Shown one piece after another: positions 18,092-25,199 of a stretch of DNA of 64,000 nucleotides. Source of the stretch: Blastococcus sp. CT_GayMR19 (GTDB lineage: Bacteria; Actinomycetota; Actinomycetes; Mycobacteriales; Geodermatophilaceae). The position numbers and the translations under genes are program-made. Positions within the stretch are counted from its first letter, which is position 1. Each line of letters begins with the position of its first letter. The notes under the pieces were generated by a model. It was not told the origin of the DNA and did no database searches. It saw only the letters and a list, made by a program, of their open reading frames with translations. The stretch spans positions 52,713 through 116,712 of the forward strand of contig NZ_SPQL01000013.1 of assembly GCF_004570385.1 (NCBI RefSeq). Direction: 5' to 3'.

Positions 18092-18852
18092 GGTGGACCG
18101 GGCCGTTCGAGTCGGCCGCCCTGCTCACCGCGCTGCCCGTGCCCGCCCGGCTGGCGCCCTCGACGCGGGGCGTCCTGCCCTGGGCGCCGCTGGTCGGGCT
18201 GGTCCTCGGCGGGCTCGCCGCGGGCGTCGCCGTCCTGTTCGCCGACGTGGTGTCGCCGCTGGTGGGCGCCGTCCTGGCCGTCGCCGTCCCCGCGCTCCTC
18301 ACCCGCGGGCTGCACCTGGACGGGCTGGCGGACACCGCCGACGGACTGGGCCCGCTGCGCGACCGCGAGCGCGCGCTGCAGGTCATGCACCAGGGCGACG
18401 TCGGCCCGTTCGGGGTCGTCACGGTGGTGCTGACCCTGCTGCTCCAGGTCTCCTGTGCCGCCGCTCTGCTCTCGGCGGACGGCGGCTGGCTGCCGCTCTG
18501 GTCGGCGGTGCTGGTGGCCCGGCTGGCGATGGTCCGTACGGGTCTGCCGGGTGTGGCCGTCGCGGCCGGCTCGTCGCTCGGGCGAGCCGTGGCGGGCACC
18601 GTCTCCCGGGCGTGGTGGGTCGCGGCGGTGCTGGCCGTCGCAGCGCTGGTCACCGGCGGTGCACTGCTCGTCGGCGGCCTGACGGGGGTTGTCGTGCTGC
18701 TGGGATCCGGCGCCGCGGGGCTGCTCGCGGCCGAGGTCGTGCACCGCCGCGCGACGGTCCGGCTGGGCGGGACGACCGGCGACGTCATGGGCGCCATGGG
18801 CGAGGTGGCGACGGCCGTGACCCTGCTGACCGCCGCCGCGCTCTGGCCTTAG
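18088..18852 (+). CDS. cobS: Adenosylcobinamide-GDP ribazoletransferase (cobalamin synthase)
   Basis: A 254-residue membrane enzyme that joins adenosylcobinamide-GDP to alpha-ribazole (phosphate), the final assembly step of cobalamin. The diagnostic motif LLTRGLHLDGLADTADG is present, followed by the conserved MHQGDVGPFGV segment and TTGDVMGAMGE near the C-terminus. Six or so membrane segments alternate through the protein. The start is GTG overlapping the previous stop. B12 use fits the B12-dependent ribonucleotide reductase at the left end of the window. Confidence 0.94.
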   Translation: MRWTGPFESAALLTALPVPARLAPSTRGVLPWAPLVGLVLGGLAAGVAVLFADVVSPLVGAVLAVAVPALLTRGLHLDGLADTADGLGPLRDRERALQVMHQGDVGPFGVVTVVLTLLLQVSCAAALLSADGGWLPLWSAVLVARLAMVRTGLPGVAVAAGSSLGRAVAGTVSRAWWVAAVLAVAALVTGGALLVGGLTGVVVLLGSGAAGLLAAEVVHRRATVRLGGTTGDVMGAMGEVATAVTLLTAAALWP

Positions 18853-18898
18853 GTACCCGCGTCAGTACCGTTCGTCCGCGGTTGGCACCATCCCGCGG

Positions 18899-19990
18899 AT
18901 GACTGCCACCCAGCCGTTCGCGGGCACCCTGCTGGGGACGACGATCGCCGCGATCACCCCTCGGGACGCCGCGGCCGAGCGGGACGCCCGCGAGCGGCTC
19001 GACCGGATGACCAAGCCGCGGGGCTCGCTCGGTGTCCTCGAGGACGTCGCCGCGCAGCTGGCCGGGATCGCCGGCGCCTGCCCCCCGCCCCATCCCGCCC
19101 CCGCGACCGTGGCCGTCTTCGCCGCCGACCACGGAGTCCACGCCCAGGGCGTGACGCCGTGGCCGCAGGAGGTCACCGCGCAGATGGTGGCCAACTTCCT
19201 CGCGGGCGGAGCCGTGGTGAACGCGTTCGCCGCCGAGATGGGCGCGGAGGTGATCGTGGTCGACGTGGGCGTGCTGGGCACCCTCGACCCGGCGCCCGGG
19301 CTGTGGGACCGCAAGGTGCGGCGCGGGACGGCCGATCTCGCCGAGGGCCCGGCGATGACCGTCGACGAGGCCGTGCGGGCGGTCGAGATCGGCATCGAGG
19401 TGGCGACGCGGATCGCGCCCGGCTCGGGCAGCCTCGTCACCGGCGACATGGGGATCGGCAACACCACGGCCTCGGCGGCGCTGGTCTGCGCGTTCACCGG
19501 AGCGGCCGCCGAGGCGGCGACCGGCCGCGGCACCGGGATCGACGACCGCACCCGGGAGCGCAAGGTCGCGGTGGTCGAGCGTGCCGTCGCACGGGTGCCG
19601 GGGCGGCCCTCGACGCCGCAGGCGGCGATCGCCGCACTGGCCGAGGTGGGCGGTCTGGAGCACGCCGCCCTGGCCGGGTTCCTGCTCGGCGCGGCCGCGC
19701 ACCGGACGCCGGTGATCCTCGACGGCGCCATCGCGGGGGCCGCCGCCCTCGTCTCGGCGGCGCTGTGCCCGGCCGCGCTGGACTACGTGCTGGCGGGGCA
19801 CGTGTCGCAGGAGCCGGGGCATGCGCTCGCGCTGCGGCACCTCGGGCTGCGTCCGCTGCTGGGGCTGGATCTCCGGCTCGGCGAGGGGACGGGTGCGCTC
19901 CTGGCCTGGCCGCTGGTCGCCGGGGCGGCGCGGGCGTTGCGCGACGTCGCCACCTTCGACGCCGCGGGCGTCATGCAGAAGAGCGGCTGA
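18899..19990 (+). CDS. cobT: Nicotinate-nucleotide--dimethylbenzimidazole phosphoribosyltransferase
   Basis: A 363-residue enzyme that activates dimethylbenzimidazole with nicotinate mononucleotide to give alpha-ribazole phosphate. The family pattern is complete: KPRGSLGVLEDVAAQLAGI, VAVFAADHGVHAQGVTPWPQEVTAQM, GDMGIGNTTASAALV, a catalytic Glu in the late LRLGEGTGALLA segment, and LAGHVSQEPGH. It starts 46 bp after cobS, so it is probably in the same transcript. No cobalamin riboswitch-like leader is evident upstream of the cluster. Confidence 0.95.
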   Translation: MTATQPFAGTLLGTTIAAITPRDAAAERDARERLDRMTKPRGSLGVLEDVAAQLAGIAGACPPPHPAPATVAVFAADHGVHAQGVTPWPQEVTAQMVANFLAGGAVVNAFAAEMGAEVIVVDVGVLGTLDPAPGLWDRKVRRGTADLAEGPAMTVDEAVRAVEIGIEVATRIAPGSGSLVTGDMGIGNTTASAALVCAFTGAAAEAATGRGTGIDDRTRERKVAVVERAVARVPGRPSTPQAAIAALAEVGGLEHAALAGFLLGAAAHRTPVILDGAIAGAAALVSAALCPAALDYVLAGHVSQEPGHALALRHLGLRPLLGLDLRLGEGTGALLAWPLVAGAARALRDVATFDAAGVMQKSG

Positions 19991-20072
19991 CGCGCCCGAG
20001 GCCCTCGACGTCCCGCCGGCCGCCGGGCAGGGTGGCTCGGGAAGACGGCCGGCGCGACGATCGGAGCACCTG

Positions 20073-20282
20073 GTGGCGGGACGCTATGAGTACAAGGTCG
20101 AGGAACTCCGCGAGGGGATGATCGGCGGCAAGATGTCCGGCGGCAAGCTCGAGAAGGTGCTCAACGAGCACGCCCGCGAGGGGTGGCAGCTCAAGGCCAT
20201 CACGGCCGTCGAGGTCAAGGGCCGCATCGGGCCCGGCGGCGTGGAGGGTGTGCTGGTCACCTTCGAGCGGCCGGTCGCCTGA
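20073..20282 (+). CDS. DUF4177 domain protein (69 aa)
   Basis: A 69-residue protein, YEYKVEELREGMIGGKMSGG followed by KLEKVLNEHAREGWQLKAIT and a beta strand VLVTFERP. This is the small DUF4177 fold (a helix packed on a beta sheet) found as one- or two-copy proteins across bacteria; the function is unknown. GTG at 20073 is preceded by GGAGCACCTG. Its stop is embedded in CTGA, where the next gene may start, suggesting coupling. Confidence 0.8.
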   Translation: MAGRYEYKVEELREGMIGGKMSGGKLEKVLNEHAREGWQLKAITAVEVKGRIGPGGVEGVLVTFERPVA

Positions 20283-20827
20283 GCACGGCCGACGACGGCG
20301 ACCGCTGGCTGGACGAGCACCGGGACGGCGCGCATCCGGACGACGTCCTCGCCTACTTCGACTCCCTGCCGGCCGCCGTCGCCGAGGAGATGGTCGGCCG
20401 ATGGCGGGGGAGCGGACTGCCCACGGGCTCGCCGCTGGACGGCCTGCTGGAGAGCTGCGGCTGGTACGGCAAGGAGTTCCTGGACGCCGAGTCCGTCCAC
20501 CCGCTGCTGTTCCTCGACCGCGCCGGCCGGCCGCGTCCGGTGGACCCCGCGCTCCTGCCGGTGGGCCTGCTCCGCGACCACGCCGGGCTGGCGCGCTGGC
20601 CGATGGCCCGGGCGGCGTTCGGCGGAGTCCGACCGCTGCTGCACACGAAGCGGCCGAAGGCGCGGCTGCGCGTGATGGAGCACCGCGGCGTCGCGACGGC
20701 GGTGATGGTCTACGACACCCTGCCGATCATCGACGTCTTCCGCCGCGCCGGCCCGGACACCCTGCTCGGGCTCATGGACCTGCGCGGCCTGCCGCAGCCG
20801 TTCTTCTTCGTGCTGCGGCGCGATTGA
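20279..20827 (+). CDS. DUF4334/GXWXG domain protein
   Basis: About 182 residues with the paired domains of this family. The N-terminal GXWXG segment is VAEEMVGRWRGSGLPTGSPL followed by CGWYGKEF; the C-terminal DUF4334 part has KARLRVMEHRGVATAVMVYDTLPIIDVFRRA and DTLLGLMDLRGLPQPFFFVLRR. No ATG, GTG or TTG is available before the conserved region begins, and the only codon in a usual coupled position is CTG at 20279, overlapping the upstream TGA. The start is therefore provisional; either a CTG start or reinitiation is used, or the 5' end is mutated. Function is unknown. Confidence 0.75.
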   Translation: MSTADDGDRWLDEHRDGAHPDDVLAYFDSLPAAVAEEMVGRWRGSGLPTGSPLDGLLESCGWYGKEFLDAESVHPLLFLDRAGRPRPVDPALLPVGLLRDHAGLARWPMARAAFGGVRPLLHTKRPKARLRVMEHRGVATAVMVYDTLPIIDVFRRAGPDTLLGLMDLRGLPQPFFFVLRRD

Positions 20828-20847
20828 CCCCGCCGGCTGAGCGCGCT

Positions 20848-21339
20848 TCATCCCCGCCGGGGACGGCCGGCGCGGAGCTCGTGCATCGGGACGTCGTGGC
20901 CCTCGGCGCACCGGATCTCGACGGCGACCGGCGCCCCGCAGTCGGCGTGGCGCAGGACGATGGGCGGGCCCTCATCGTCGGCCAGGTAGCCGTCGCCCCA
21001 CTGCATCAGCGCCAGCGCGGCCGGGAGGAGGTCGCGGCCCATCGGCGTGAGCTGGTACTCGTGCCTCGTGCGCTGTCCCGGCTCGCGGTAGGGGGTGCGT
21101 TCCAGCAGCCCGGCGTCGACCAGTTCGCGCAGCCGCTTGGCGGCGGCGGCCTCGGTGATGCCGACCCGGTCCGCGAAGTCGTCGAAGCGGCGGGTGCCGT
21201 AGAAGGCCTCGCGCATGAGCAGCATCGCAGAGCGGGATCCGACGACCTGCATGGCGCGGCCGATGGAGCAGCGGTCGTGCGCCTGCCACGTGCTGCGGTC
21301 GGACAGGGGCGGCTCGAAGGCTGCGTGACCGGTGGACAT
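20848..21339 (-). CDS. HxlR family transcriptional regulator
   Basis: A 163-residue MarR-like winged-helix regulator. The HxlR pattern is clear: CSIGRAMQVVGSRSAMLLMREAFYGTRRFDDFADRVGITEAAAAKRLRELVDAGLL, then the wing YREPGQRTRHEYQLTPMGRDL. A C-terminal beta region with CGAPVAVEIRCAEGHDV may bind a ligand or metal through two Cys. It is divergent from an MFS exporter and separated from it by only 56 bp that contain an inverted repeat, so it most likely represses the exporter and itself. Confidence 0.9.
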   Translation of the reverse strand: MSTGHAAFEPPLSDRSTWQAHDRCSIGRAMQVVGSRSAMLLMREAFYGTRRFDDFADRVGITEAAAAKRLRELVDAGLLERTPYREPGQRTRHEYQLTPMGRDLLPAALALMQWGDGYLADDEGPPIVLRHADCGAPVAVEIRCAEGHDVPMHELRAGRPRRG

Positions 21340-21352
21340 GCCGAGATCCTAG

Positions 21353-21378
21353 CCTGACTTGCCATTCGTATAGTCAGG
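21353..21378. promoter_or_regulatory. Candidate HxlR operator/divergent promoter
   Basis: CCTGACT and AGTCAGG form a perfect 7-bp inverted repeat 12 bases apart, centred between hxlR-type and MFS genes. A TATAGT -10-like hexamer (21369-21374, plus strand) lies inside it, and TAGGAT (plus positions 21347-21352 read on the minus strand) is a -10 candidate for the regulator, placing its start codon almost at the transcript start. Confidence 0.5.
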
Positions 21379-21395
21379 TGCTTGGCTGCGGGACC

Positions 21396-22859
21396 ATGCA
21401 GAGCGACAGCGGGACCGGGACGACAGCAGCGCCGCCGCCCGCCGTGCGGCCCGGCGCGGTCCTGGCGGTGCTGTCCGCCGCGGCCTTCATGGCCAGCCTC
21501 GATCTGTTCATCGTCAACGTCGCACTGCCCGAGGTCGGCCGTGACCTGGGGACGACGTCGCTGGGCGACCTCAGTTGGACGCTGAACGCCTACGCGATCG
21601 TCTACGCCGCACTGCTGGTGCCGTTCGGCCGACTCGCCGACCGCTACGGGCGCAAGGGTGGCTTCGTGCTCGGCGTCGGGGTGTTCACGCTGGCCAGCGT
21701 CGGCTGTGCGGCCAGCGGATCCCTGGAACTGCTCGTCGCCTTCCGGATCCTCCAGGCGGCAGGGGCCGCGCTGCTCACGCCGACCAGCCTCGGCCTCCTG
21801 CTCGTCGCGACGCCGGCGGCGAGCCGCGCCCGCGCGGTGCGCATCTGGGCGGCGTCGGGGGCGCTGGCCGCGGCGGCGGGACCGGCGCTGGGCGGCGTCC
21901 TCGTCGACGCGTCCTGGCGCTGGGTCTTCCTCATCAACCTACCGATCGGCCTCCTGGCCGTCGTCCAGGCCGCACGGATCGTGCCGCGCTCCCGCGACGA
22001 CGGCCGGACGCCACTGCCCGACCTGGTGGGCGCGGCGGTCCTGACCGTGGCGATCGGCGCCCTGGCGATGGGCCTGGTGAAGGGCCCGGACTGGGGGTGG
22101 GCGAGCGCGCCGACGCTCGGGGCGCTGGCGATCGCCGTCGCGGGCACCGCCTGGTTCTGGCGGCGCTCCCTCCGGCATCCGGTCCCGGTCGTGGACCCCG
22201 TGCTGCTGCGGGTCCGCAGCTTCGCCTTCGCCAACCTGACGGCCGTCGTCTTCAGCGTGGGGTTCGCCGGCAACCTGCTCGCGGTCGTGCTGTGGATGCA
22301 GGACGTCTGGGGCTACTCCGCGCTCCGCACCGGGCTCGGTGTCGCGGTCGGTCCGGCGATGGTCCCCGTCTTCGCGGCGGTGGGGCAGCGGATGTCCCGC
22401 CGCATCGGCGCCGGCTGGATCGCCGCGCTGGGATGCCTGCTCTTCGCCGCCGGGGTCTCGCTCGCCGCCTTCCGGCTGACCCTCGAGCCGTCGTACGCCG
22501 CGGTCATCCTGCCGTCGATGCTGGTCGGCGGGGCCGGCGTGGGGCTCGCGCTACCGACCATCCTGTCGACCGGAACCGCCGACCTCCCGGCCGACCGGTC
22601 CGCGACGGGGAGCGCGGTGGTCAACATGAGCCGGCAGATCGGCGCCGTCCTGGGCATCGCGGTCTTCGTCGCGGTGCTCGGGACGCCGGACTCGGGAGAG
22701 GTCCTGCAGGCCTTCACGACCGCGTGGATCGTGCTGGCCGCGATCGGGGTGCTCGCGGCCGTCGTCGCGATCGGGATGACCCCACGGACGCAGCGGACCG
22801 CGCCCGTCGTCCCCGCCGGGGAGGCGATCGGAGTCAGCGAGCCGGGGGCAGCTCGCTGA
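21396..22859 (+). CDS. MFS transporter, DHA2 (EmrB/QacA-type) drug exporter family
   Basis: A 487-residue major facilitator with about 14 membrane segments. Visible family motifs: DLFIVNVALPEVGRDLG (motif D1), LLVPFGRLADRYGRKG (motif A), FRILQAAGAALLTPTSLGLL (motif B) and LAAAAGPALGGVLVDASWRWVFLINLPIG (motif C, typical of antiporters). Such proteins expel drugs or dyes in exchange for protons. It is controlled, by position, by the divergent HxlR regulator. ATG at 21396 is preferred to GTG at 21378. The last 26 bp overlap the end of arsC on the other strand. Confidence 0.9.
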   Translation: MQSDSGTGTTAAPPPAVRPGAVLAVLSAAAFMASLDLFIVNVALPEVGRDLGTTSLGDLSWTLNAYAIVYAALLVPFGRLADRYGRKGGFVLGVGVFTLASVGCAASGSLELLVAFRILQAAGAALLTPTSLGLLLVATPAASRARAVRIWAASGALAAAAGPALGGVLVDASWRWVFLINLPIGLLAVVQAARIVPRSRDDGRTPLPDLVGAAVLTVAIGALAMGLVKGPDWGWASAPTLGALAIAVAGTAWFWRRSLRHPVPVVDPVLLRVRSFAFANLTAVVFSVGFAGNLLAVVLWMQDVWGYSALRTGLGVAVGPAMVPVFAAVGQRMSRRIGAGWIAALGCLLFAAGVSLAAFRLTLEPSYAAVILPSMLVGGAGVGLALPTILSTGTADLPADRSATGSAVVNMSRQIGAVLGIAVFVAVLGTPDSGEVLQAFTTAWIVLAAIGVLAAVVAIGMTPRTQRTAPVVPAGEAIGVSEPGAAR

Positions 22860-23238
22860 GCAGGTTCCGGATGCGGCGTTCGATCTCGTCGCGAATGGGG
22901 CGCACCGACTCCACGCCCTTGCCCGCCGGGTCCTCGAGCTCCCAGTCCAGGTAGCGCTTGCCCGGGAAGACCGGGCAGACGTCGCCGCAGCCCATGGTGA
23001 TGACGACGTCCGAGGACTCGACGGCGTCGGTGGTGAGCACCTTCGGTCGCTGGTCGGAGATGTCGATGCCGACCTCGGCCATGGCCTCGATCGCTGCCGG
23101 GTTGACCCGGTCACCGGGCACCGACCCGGCCGACCGGACCTCGACCGAGTCGCCGGCCAGGTGGCGCAGCCAGCCGGCGGCCATCTGGGAGCGACCGGCG
23201 TTGTGCACGCAGACGAACAGCACGCTGGGCGTGGTCAT
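22834..23238 (-). CDS. arsC: Arsenate reductase, low-molecular-weight phosphatase type
   Basis: A 134-residue reductase of arsenate to arsenite. The P-loop VCVHNAGRSQMA carries nucleophile Cys10 and Arg16 (C-X5-R). MGCGDVCPVFPGKRYLDWELEDPAGKG holds the resolving cysteines used by thioredoxin-coupled ArsC and the general-acid loop. ATG at 23238 follows AAAGGAGGGAG and overlaps the stop of the channel gene (ATGA). It is the last gene of arsR-channel-arsC. The 3' end runs 26 bp into the convergent MFS gene. Confidence 0.93.
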   Translation of the reverse strand: MTTPSVLFVCVHNAGRSQMAAGWLRHLAGDSVEVRSAGSVPGDRVNPAAIEAMAEVGIDISDQRPKVLTTDAVESSDVVITMGCGDVCPVFPGKRYLDWELEDPAGKGVESVRPIRDEIERRIRNLLSELPPAR

Positions 23239-23966
23239 GAGGTCTCCCTCCTTTCGTGGGGCACGACGACGGCGTCGGCGACGTCCGCCACGGTCGGATG
23301 GAGCGCGGCCACGACGGCGACGGCGGCCGCGCCACCGGCGAGCTGCATTCCCACGAACATGGGGACCGACGCCGGGGCGATGCCGGCGAAGGTGTCCGAC
23401 AGCGTGCGGGCGAGGTCGATCATCGGGTTGGCGAAGCTGGTCGACGACGACCACCAGTACGCCGCGGTGATGTAGGCGCCGACGGCGAACGGGGCCAGGG
23501 CGGCACGACCGGCGCGGACCAGGGCGAAGATCAGCACCACCAGGCCGAACGTGGCCACCGCCTCCGACAGCCAGAGGCCGCTCCCGGACCGGTCGGTCGT
23601 GGCGATCGACACCGCGGGCAGGCCGAACATCAGGTTGGCCACGACGGCGCCGACCGCTCCGCCGGCGAGCTGGGCCGGCAGGTAGATCGCGACCTGCCGG
23701 TTGGTCACCCCGCCGAAGAACCGGTCGGCCAGGGTGACCACGGGGTTGAAGTGGCCACCCGACACGGGTCCGAAGGCGAGGATCAGCGCGACCAGGCCGG
23801 CGCCCGTGGCGAGGGCGTTCTCCAGCAGCTGGAGCCCCACGTCGTCCGGCGAGAGCCGTTGGGCGGCGATGCCCGAGCCGATGACGACGGTTACGAGACC
23901 CGCGGAGCCGAGGAACTCGGCCAGCGCCTGCCGGGCGAGGAGCCTGGGTCGTGGCAAGCCGGTCAC
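23235..23966 (-). CDS. MIP (aquaporin-like) channel, probable arsenite exit channel
   Basis: A 243-residue six-helix major intrinsic protein. The two pore boxes are SGGHFNPVVTLADRFFGG (NPV instead of the usual NPA) and TSFANPMIDLARTLSD (NPM). Altered boxes are typical of solute-conducting members. Its place between arsR and arsC, with four-base overlaps on both sides, fits the AqpS-type arrangement in which ArsC makes arsenite and the channel lets it leave down its gradient; no ArsB/Acr3 pump is visible here. GTG at 23966 overlaps the arsR stop. Substrate is inferred from context. Confidence 0.88.
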   Translation of the reverse strand: MTGLPRPRLLARQALAEFLGSAGLVTVVIGSGIAAQRLSPDDVGLQLLENALATGAGLVALILAFGPVSGGHFNPVVTLADRFFGGVTNRQVAIYLPAQLAGGAVGAVVANLMFGLPAVSIATTDRSGSGLWLSEAVATFGLVVLIFALVRAGRAALAPFAVGAYITAAYWWSSSTSFANPMIDLARTLSDTFAGIAPASVPMFVGMQLAGGAAAVAVVAALHPTVADVADAVVVPHERRETS

Positions 23967-24334
23967 GCCGGGGCGAGCGCGGCGGTGTCGAACAGGTTCG
24001 CGACGGCGGCGAGCGCGGCAGGCCGCACCGCGTAGTAGACCCACACGCCGCGCTTGTCGCGGTCGAGCAGGCCGGCCGAGTGCAGCACCTTGAGGTGGTG
24101 GCTGATGGTGGCCTGGGTGAGGTCGAAGGCGTCGTTGAGGTCGCAGACGCATGCCTCGCCCGACGGGCTCGCGGCGATGAGGCTGACCAGCCGGAGGCGC
24201 ACCGAGTCGGCCAGCGCCTTCAGCAGGGGGGCGACCTGCTCGGCCTGGGCGGCGGACATGGCCGCCCCGGTGGCCAGCGGGGTGCAGCAGGCCAGCCCGG
24301 CGTCGCTCGTCATCGACAGCTCGTTCGTAGACAT
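23963..24334 (-). CDS. arsR: ArsR/SmtB family arsenic-responsive repressor
   Basis: A 123-residue winged-helix repressor. The helix-turn-helix region reads FDLTQATISHHLKVLHSAGLLDRDKRGVWVYY. Candidate As(III) ligands are the vicinal pair in GLACCTP at the N-terminus and the two Cys of GEACVCDL just before the recognition helix. The ATG at 24334 lies a couple of bases downstream of the expected transcript start, suggesting a leaderless message; a second ATG exists at 24313. It heads the arsR-channel-arsC operon. Confidence 0.92.
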   Translation of the reverse strand: MSTNELSMTSDAGLACCTPLATGAAMSAAQAEQVAPLLKALADSVRLRLVSLIAASPSGEACVCDLNDAFDLTQATISHHLKVLHSAGLLDRDKRGVWVYYAVRPAALAAVANLFDTAALAPA

Positions 24335-24342
24335 CGCCGATC

Positions 24343-24370
24343 ATCATAACGACGAACGTCGTATTGACAA
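24343..24370 (-). promoter_or_regulatory. arsR promoter with embedded operator
   Basis: Read on the minus strand: -35 TTGTCA (24365-24370), 16-base spacer, -10 TATGAT (24343-24348). The spacer contains ACGAC-GAAC-GTCGT (24349-24362), an inverted repeat sharing its core with the second site at 24403-24420. A repressor bound here would block RNA polymerase. Confidence 0.7.
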
Positions 24371-24393
24371 GCATCAATGTCTCCTGCCAGGGT
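24364..24393 (+). promoter_or_regulatory. arsI promoter, overlapping the arsR promoter
   Basis: TTGACA (24364-24369), 18-base spacer, CAGGGT (24388-24393). The -35 shares five bases with the opposite arsR -35 element, so the two promoters overlap back to back. Confidence 0.5.
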
Positions 24394-24402
24394 CACCCGA
24401 GA

Positions 24403-24420
24403 CATCGACAAACGTCGATG
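24403..24420. promoter_or_regulatory. Second ArsR-type operator in arsI leader
   Basis: CATCGAC-AAAC-GTCGATG, a perfect 7-bp inverted repeat with 4-base spacer, lies just past the expected arsI transcript start. Its core CGAC-AAC-GTCG repeats that of the arsR promoter site, 56 bp centre to centre. Confidence 0.6.
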
Positions 24421-24443
24421 CGTACCGACCGAAAGGGTCCCCG

Positions 24444-24929
24444 ATGTCCCGCGTCCAGCTCGCCCTCCGTGTCGCCGACCTCGACGCCGCGATCGACTTC
24501 TACTCGAGGCTGTTCGACGCCGTGCCCGCCAAGCGCCGTCCCGGGTACGCGAACTTCGCGATCGCCGAGCCGCCGCTCAAGCTCGTCCTCCTCGAGGGCG
24601 AGGCCGGCGAGGCCACCCGCATGGACCACCTCGGCGTCGAGGTCGCCTCCACCGACGAGGTCACCGCCGCGACCGGCCGGCTCGCCGACGCCGGCCTGGC
24701 CACGCGCGTCGAGGACAACACCACCTGTTGCTACGCCGTGCAGGACAAGGTCTGGGTGACCGGTCCCGGAGGCGAGCCGTGGGAGGTCTACACGGTCACG
24801 GGCGACGCCCGCCCCGACCTCGAGGGCACGACCGCCGCCGAGCTCTCCGCCGTCGCCGGCGACGGCACCTGCTGCGTCACCGACGACGCCACCGAGAAGG
24901 CGGCGGTCCCGGCCGCCGCGTGCTGCTGA
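24444..24929 (+). CDS. arsI: ArsI/CadI family VOC metalloprotein (organoarsenical C-As lyase-like)
   Basis: A 161-residue vicinal-oxygen-chelate protein. It has the ArsI/CadI pattern VQLALRVADLDAAIDFYSRLFDAVPAKRRPGYANFAI, a metal His in MDHLGVEV, and the vicinal Cys95-Cys96 in TTCCYAVQDKVWVTGPGG that binds trivalent organoarsenicals in characterised ArsI enzymes. It then extends into a tail with two further Cys pairs (GTCCVT and AAACC at the very end). It would cleave carbon-arsenic bonds or bind cadmium/arsenic. Divergent control with arsR supports arsenic. ATG at 24444 has GAAAGGG upstream. Confidence 0.85.
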   Translation: MSRVQLALRVADLDAAIDFYSRLFDAVPAKRRPGYANFAIAEPPLKLVLLEGEAGEATRMDHLGVEVASTDEVTAATGRLADAGLATRVEDNTTCCYAVQDKVWVTGPGGEPWEVYTVTGDARPDLEGTTAAELSAVAGDGTCCVTDDATEKAAVPAAACC

Positions 24930-24939
24930 GGAGCGTCCG

Positions 24940-25131
24940 ATGCACCCCTACCTGAGCGCGGAGTCGGCGGCCGCCCACGTCGCCGACCTGGTCCGCGAGG
25001 CCGCCGCCACCTGCTGCTCCCGAGTCGCGGGACACCCGGTCACGGACCGGATCCGCGCGATGGTCCAGCGGGCGACCGCCGCCCTGCACCGCGCCACCGG
25101 AGCCGCGAGGCCTTCCTGCTGCCCCGCCTGA
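24940..25131 (+). CDS. Small cysteine-pair protein downstream of arsI (63 aa)
   Basis: ATG at 24940, ten bases after the arsI stop and behind GAGGAGCG, opens a 63-residue frame MHPYLSAESAAAHVADLVRE continuing with AAATCCSRV and ending ARPSCCPA. Two vicinal Cys pairs in such a short, helical, Ala-rich protein echo the Cys-pair tail of ArsI just upstream. It ends eight bases before a strong terminator, so it belongs to the arsI transcript. I know no named family for it. An arsenic- or cadmium-binding role is inference. Confidence 0.65.
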   Translation: MHPYLSAESAAAHVADLVREAAATCCSRVAGHPVTDRIRAMVQRATAALHRATGAARPSCCPA

Positions 25132-25139
25132 CCCGCTCG

Positions 25140-25175
25140 GTCGAGGGGCCACGAGCACGCTCGTGGCCCCTCGAC
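25140..25175 (+). terminator. arsI operon terminator
   Basis: Perfect 16-bp stem GTCGAGGGGCCACGAG / CTCGTGGCCCCTCGAC with a CACG loop, starting nine bases after the stop of the small Cys protein. Confidence 0.9.
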
Positions 25176-25199
25176 GGGTTCGGGCGGGAGGATGGCCCC

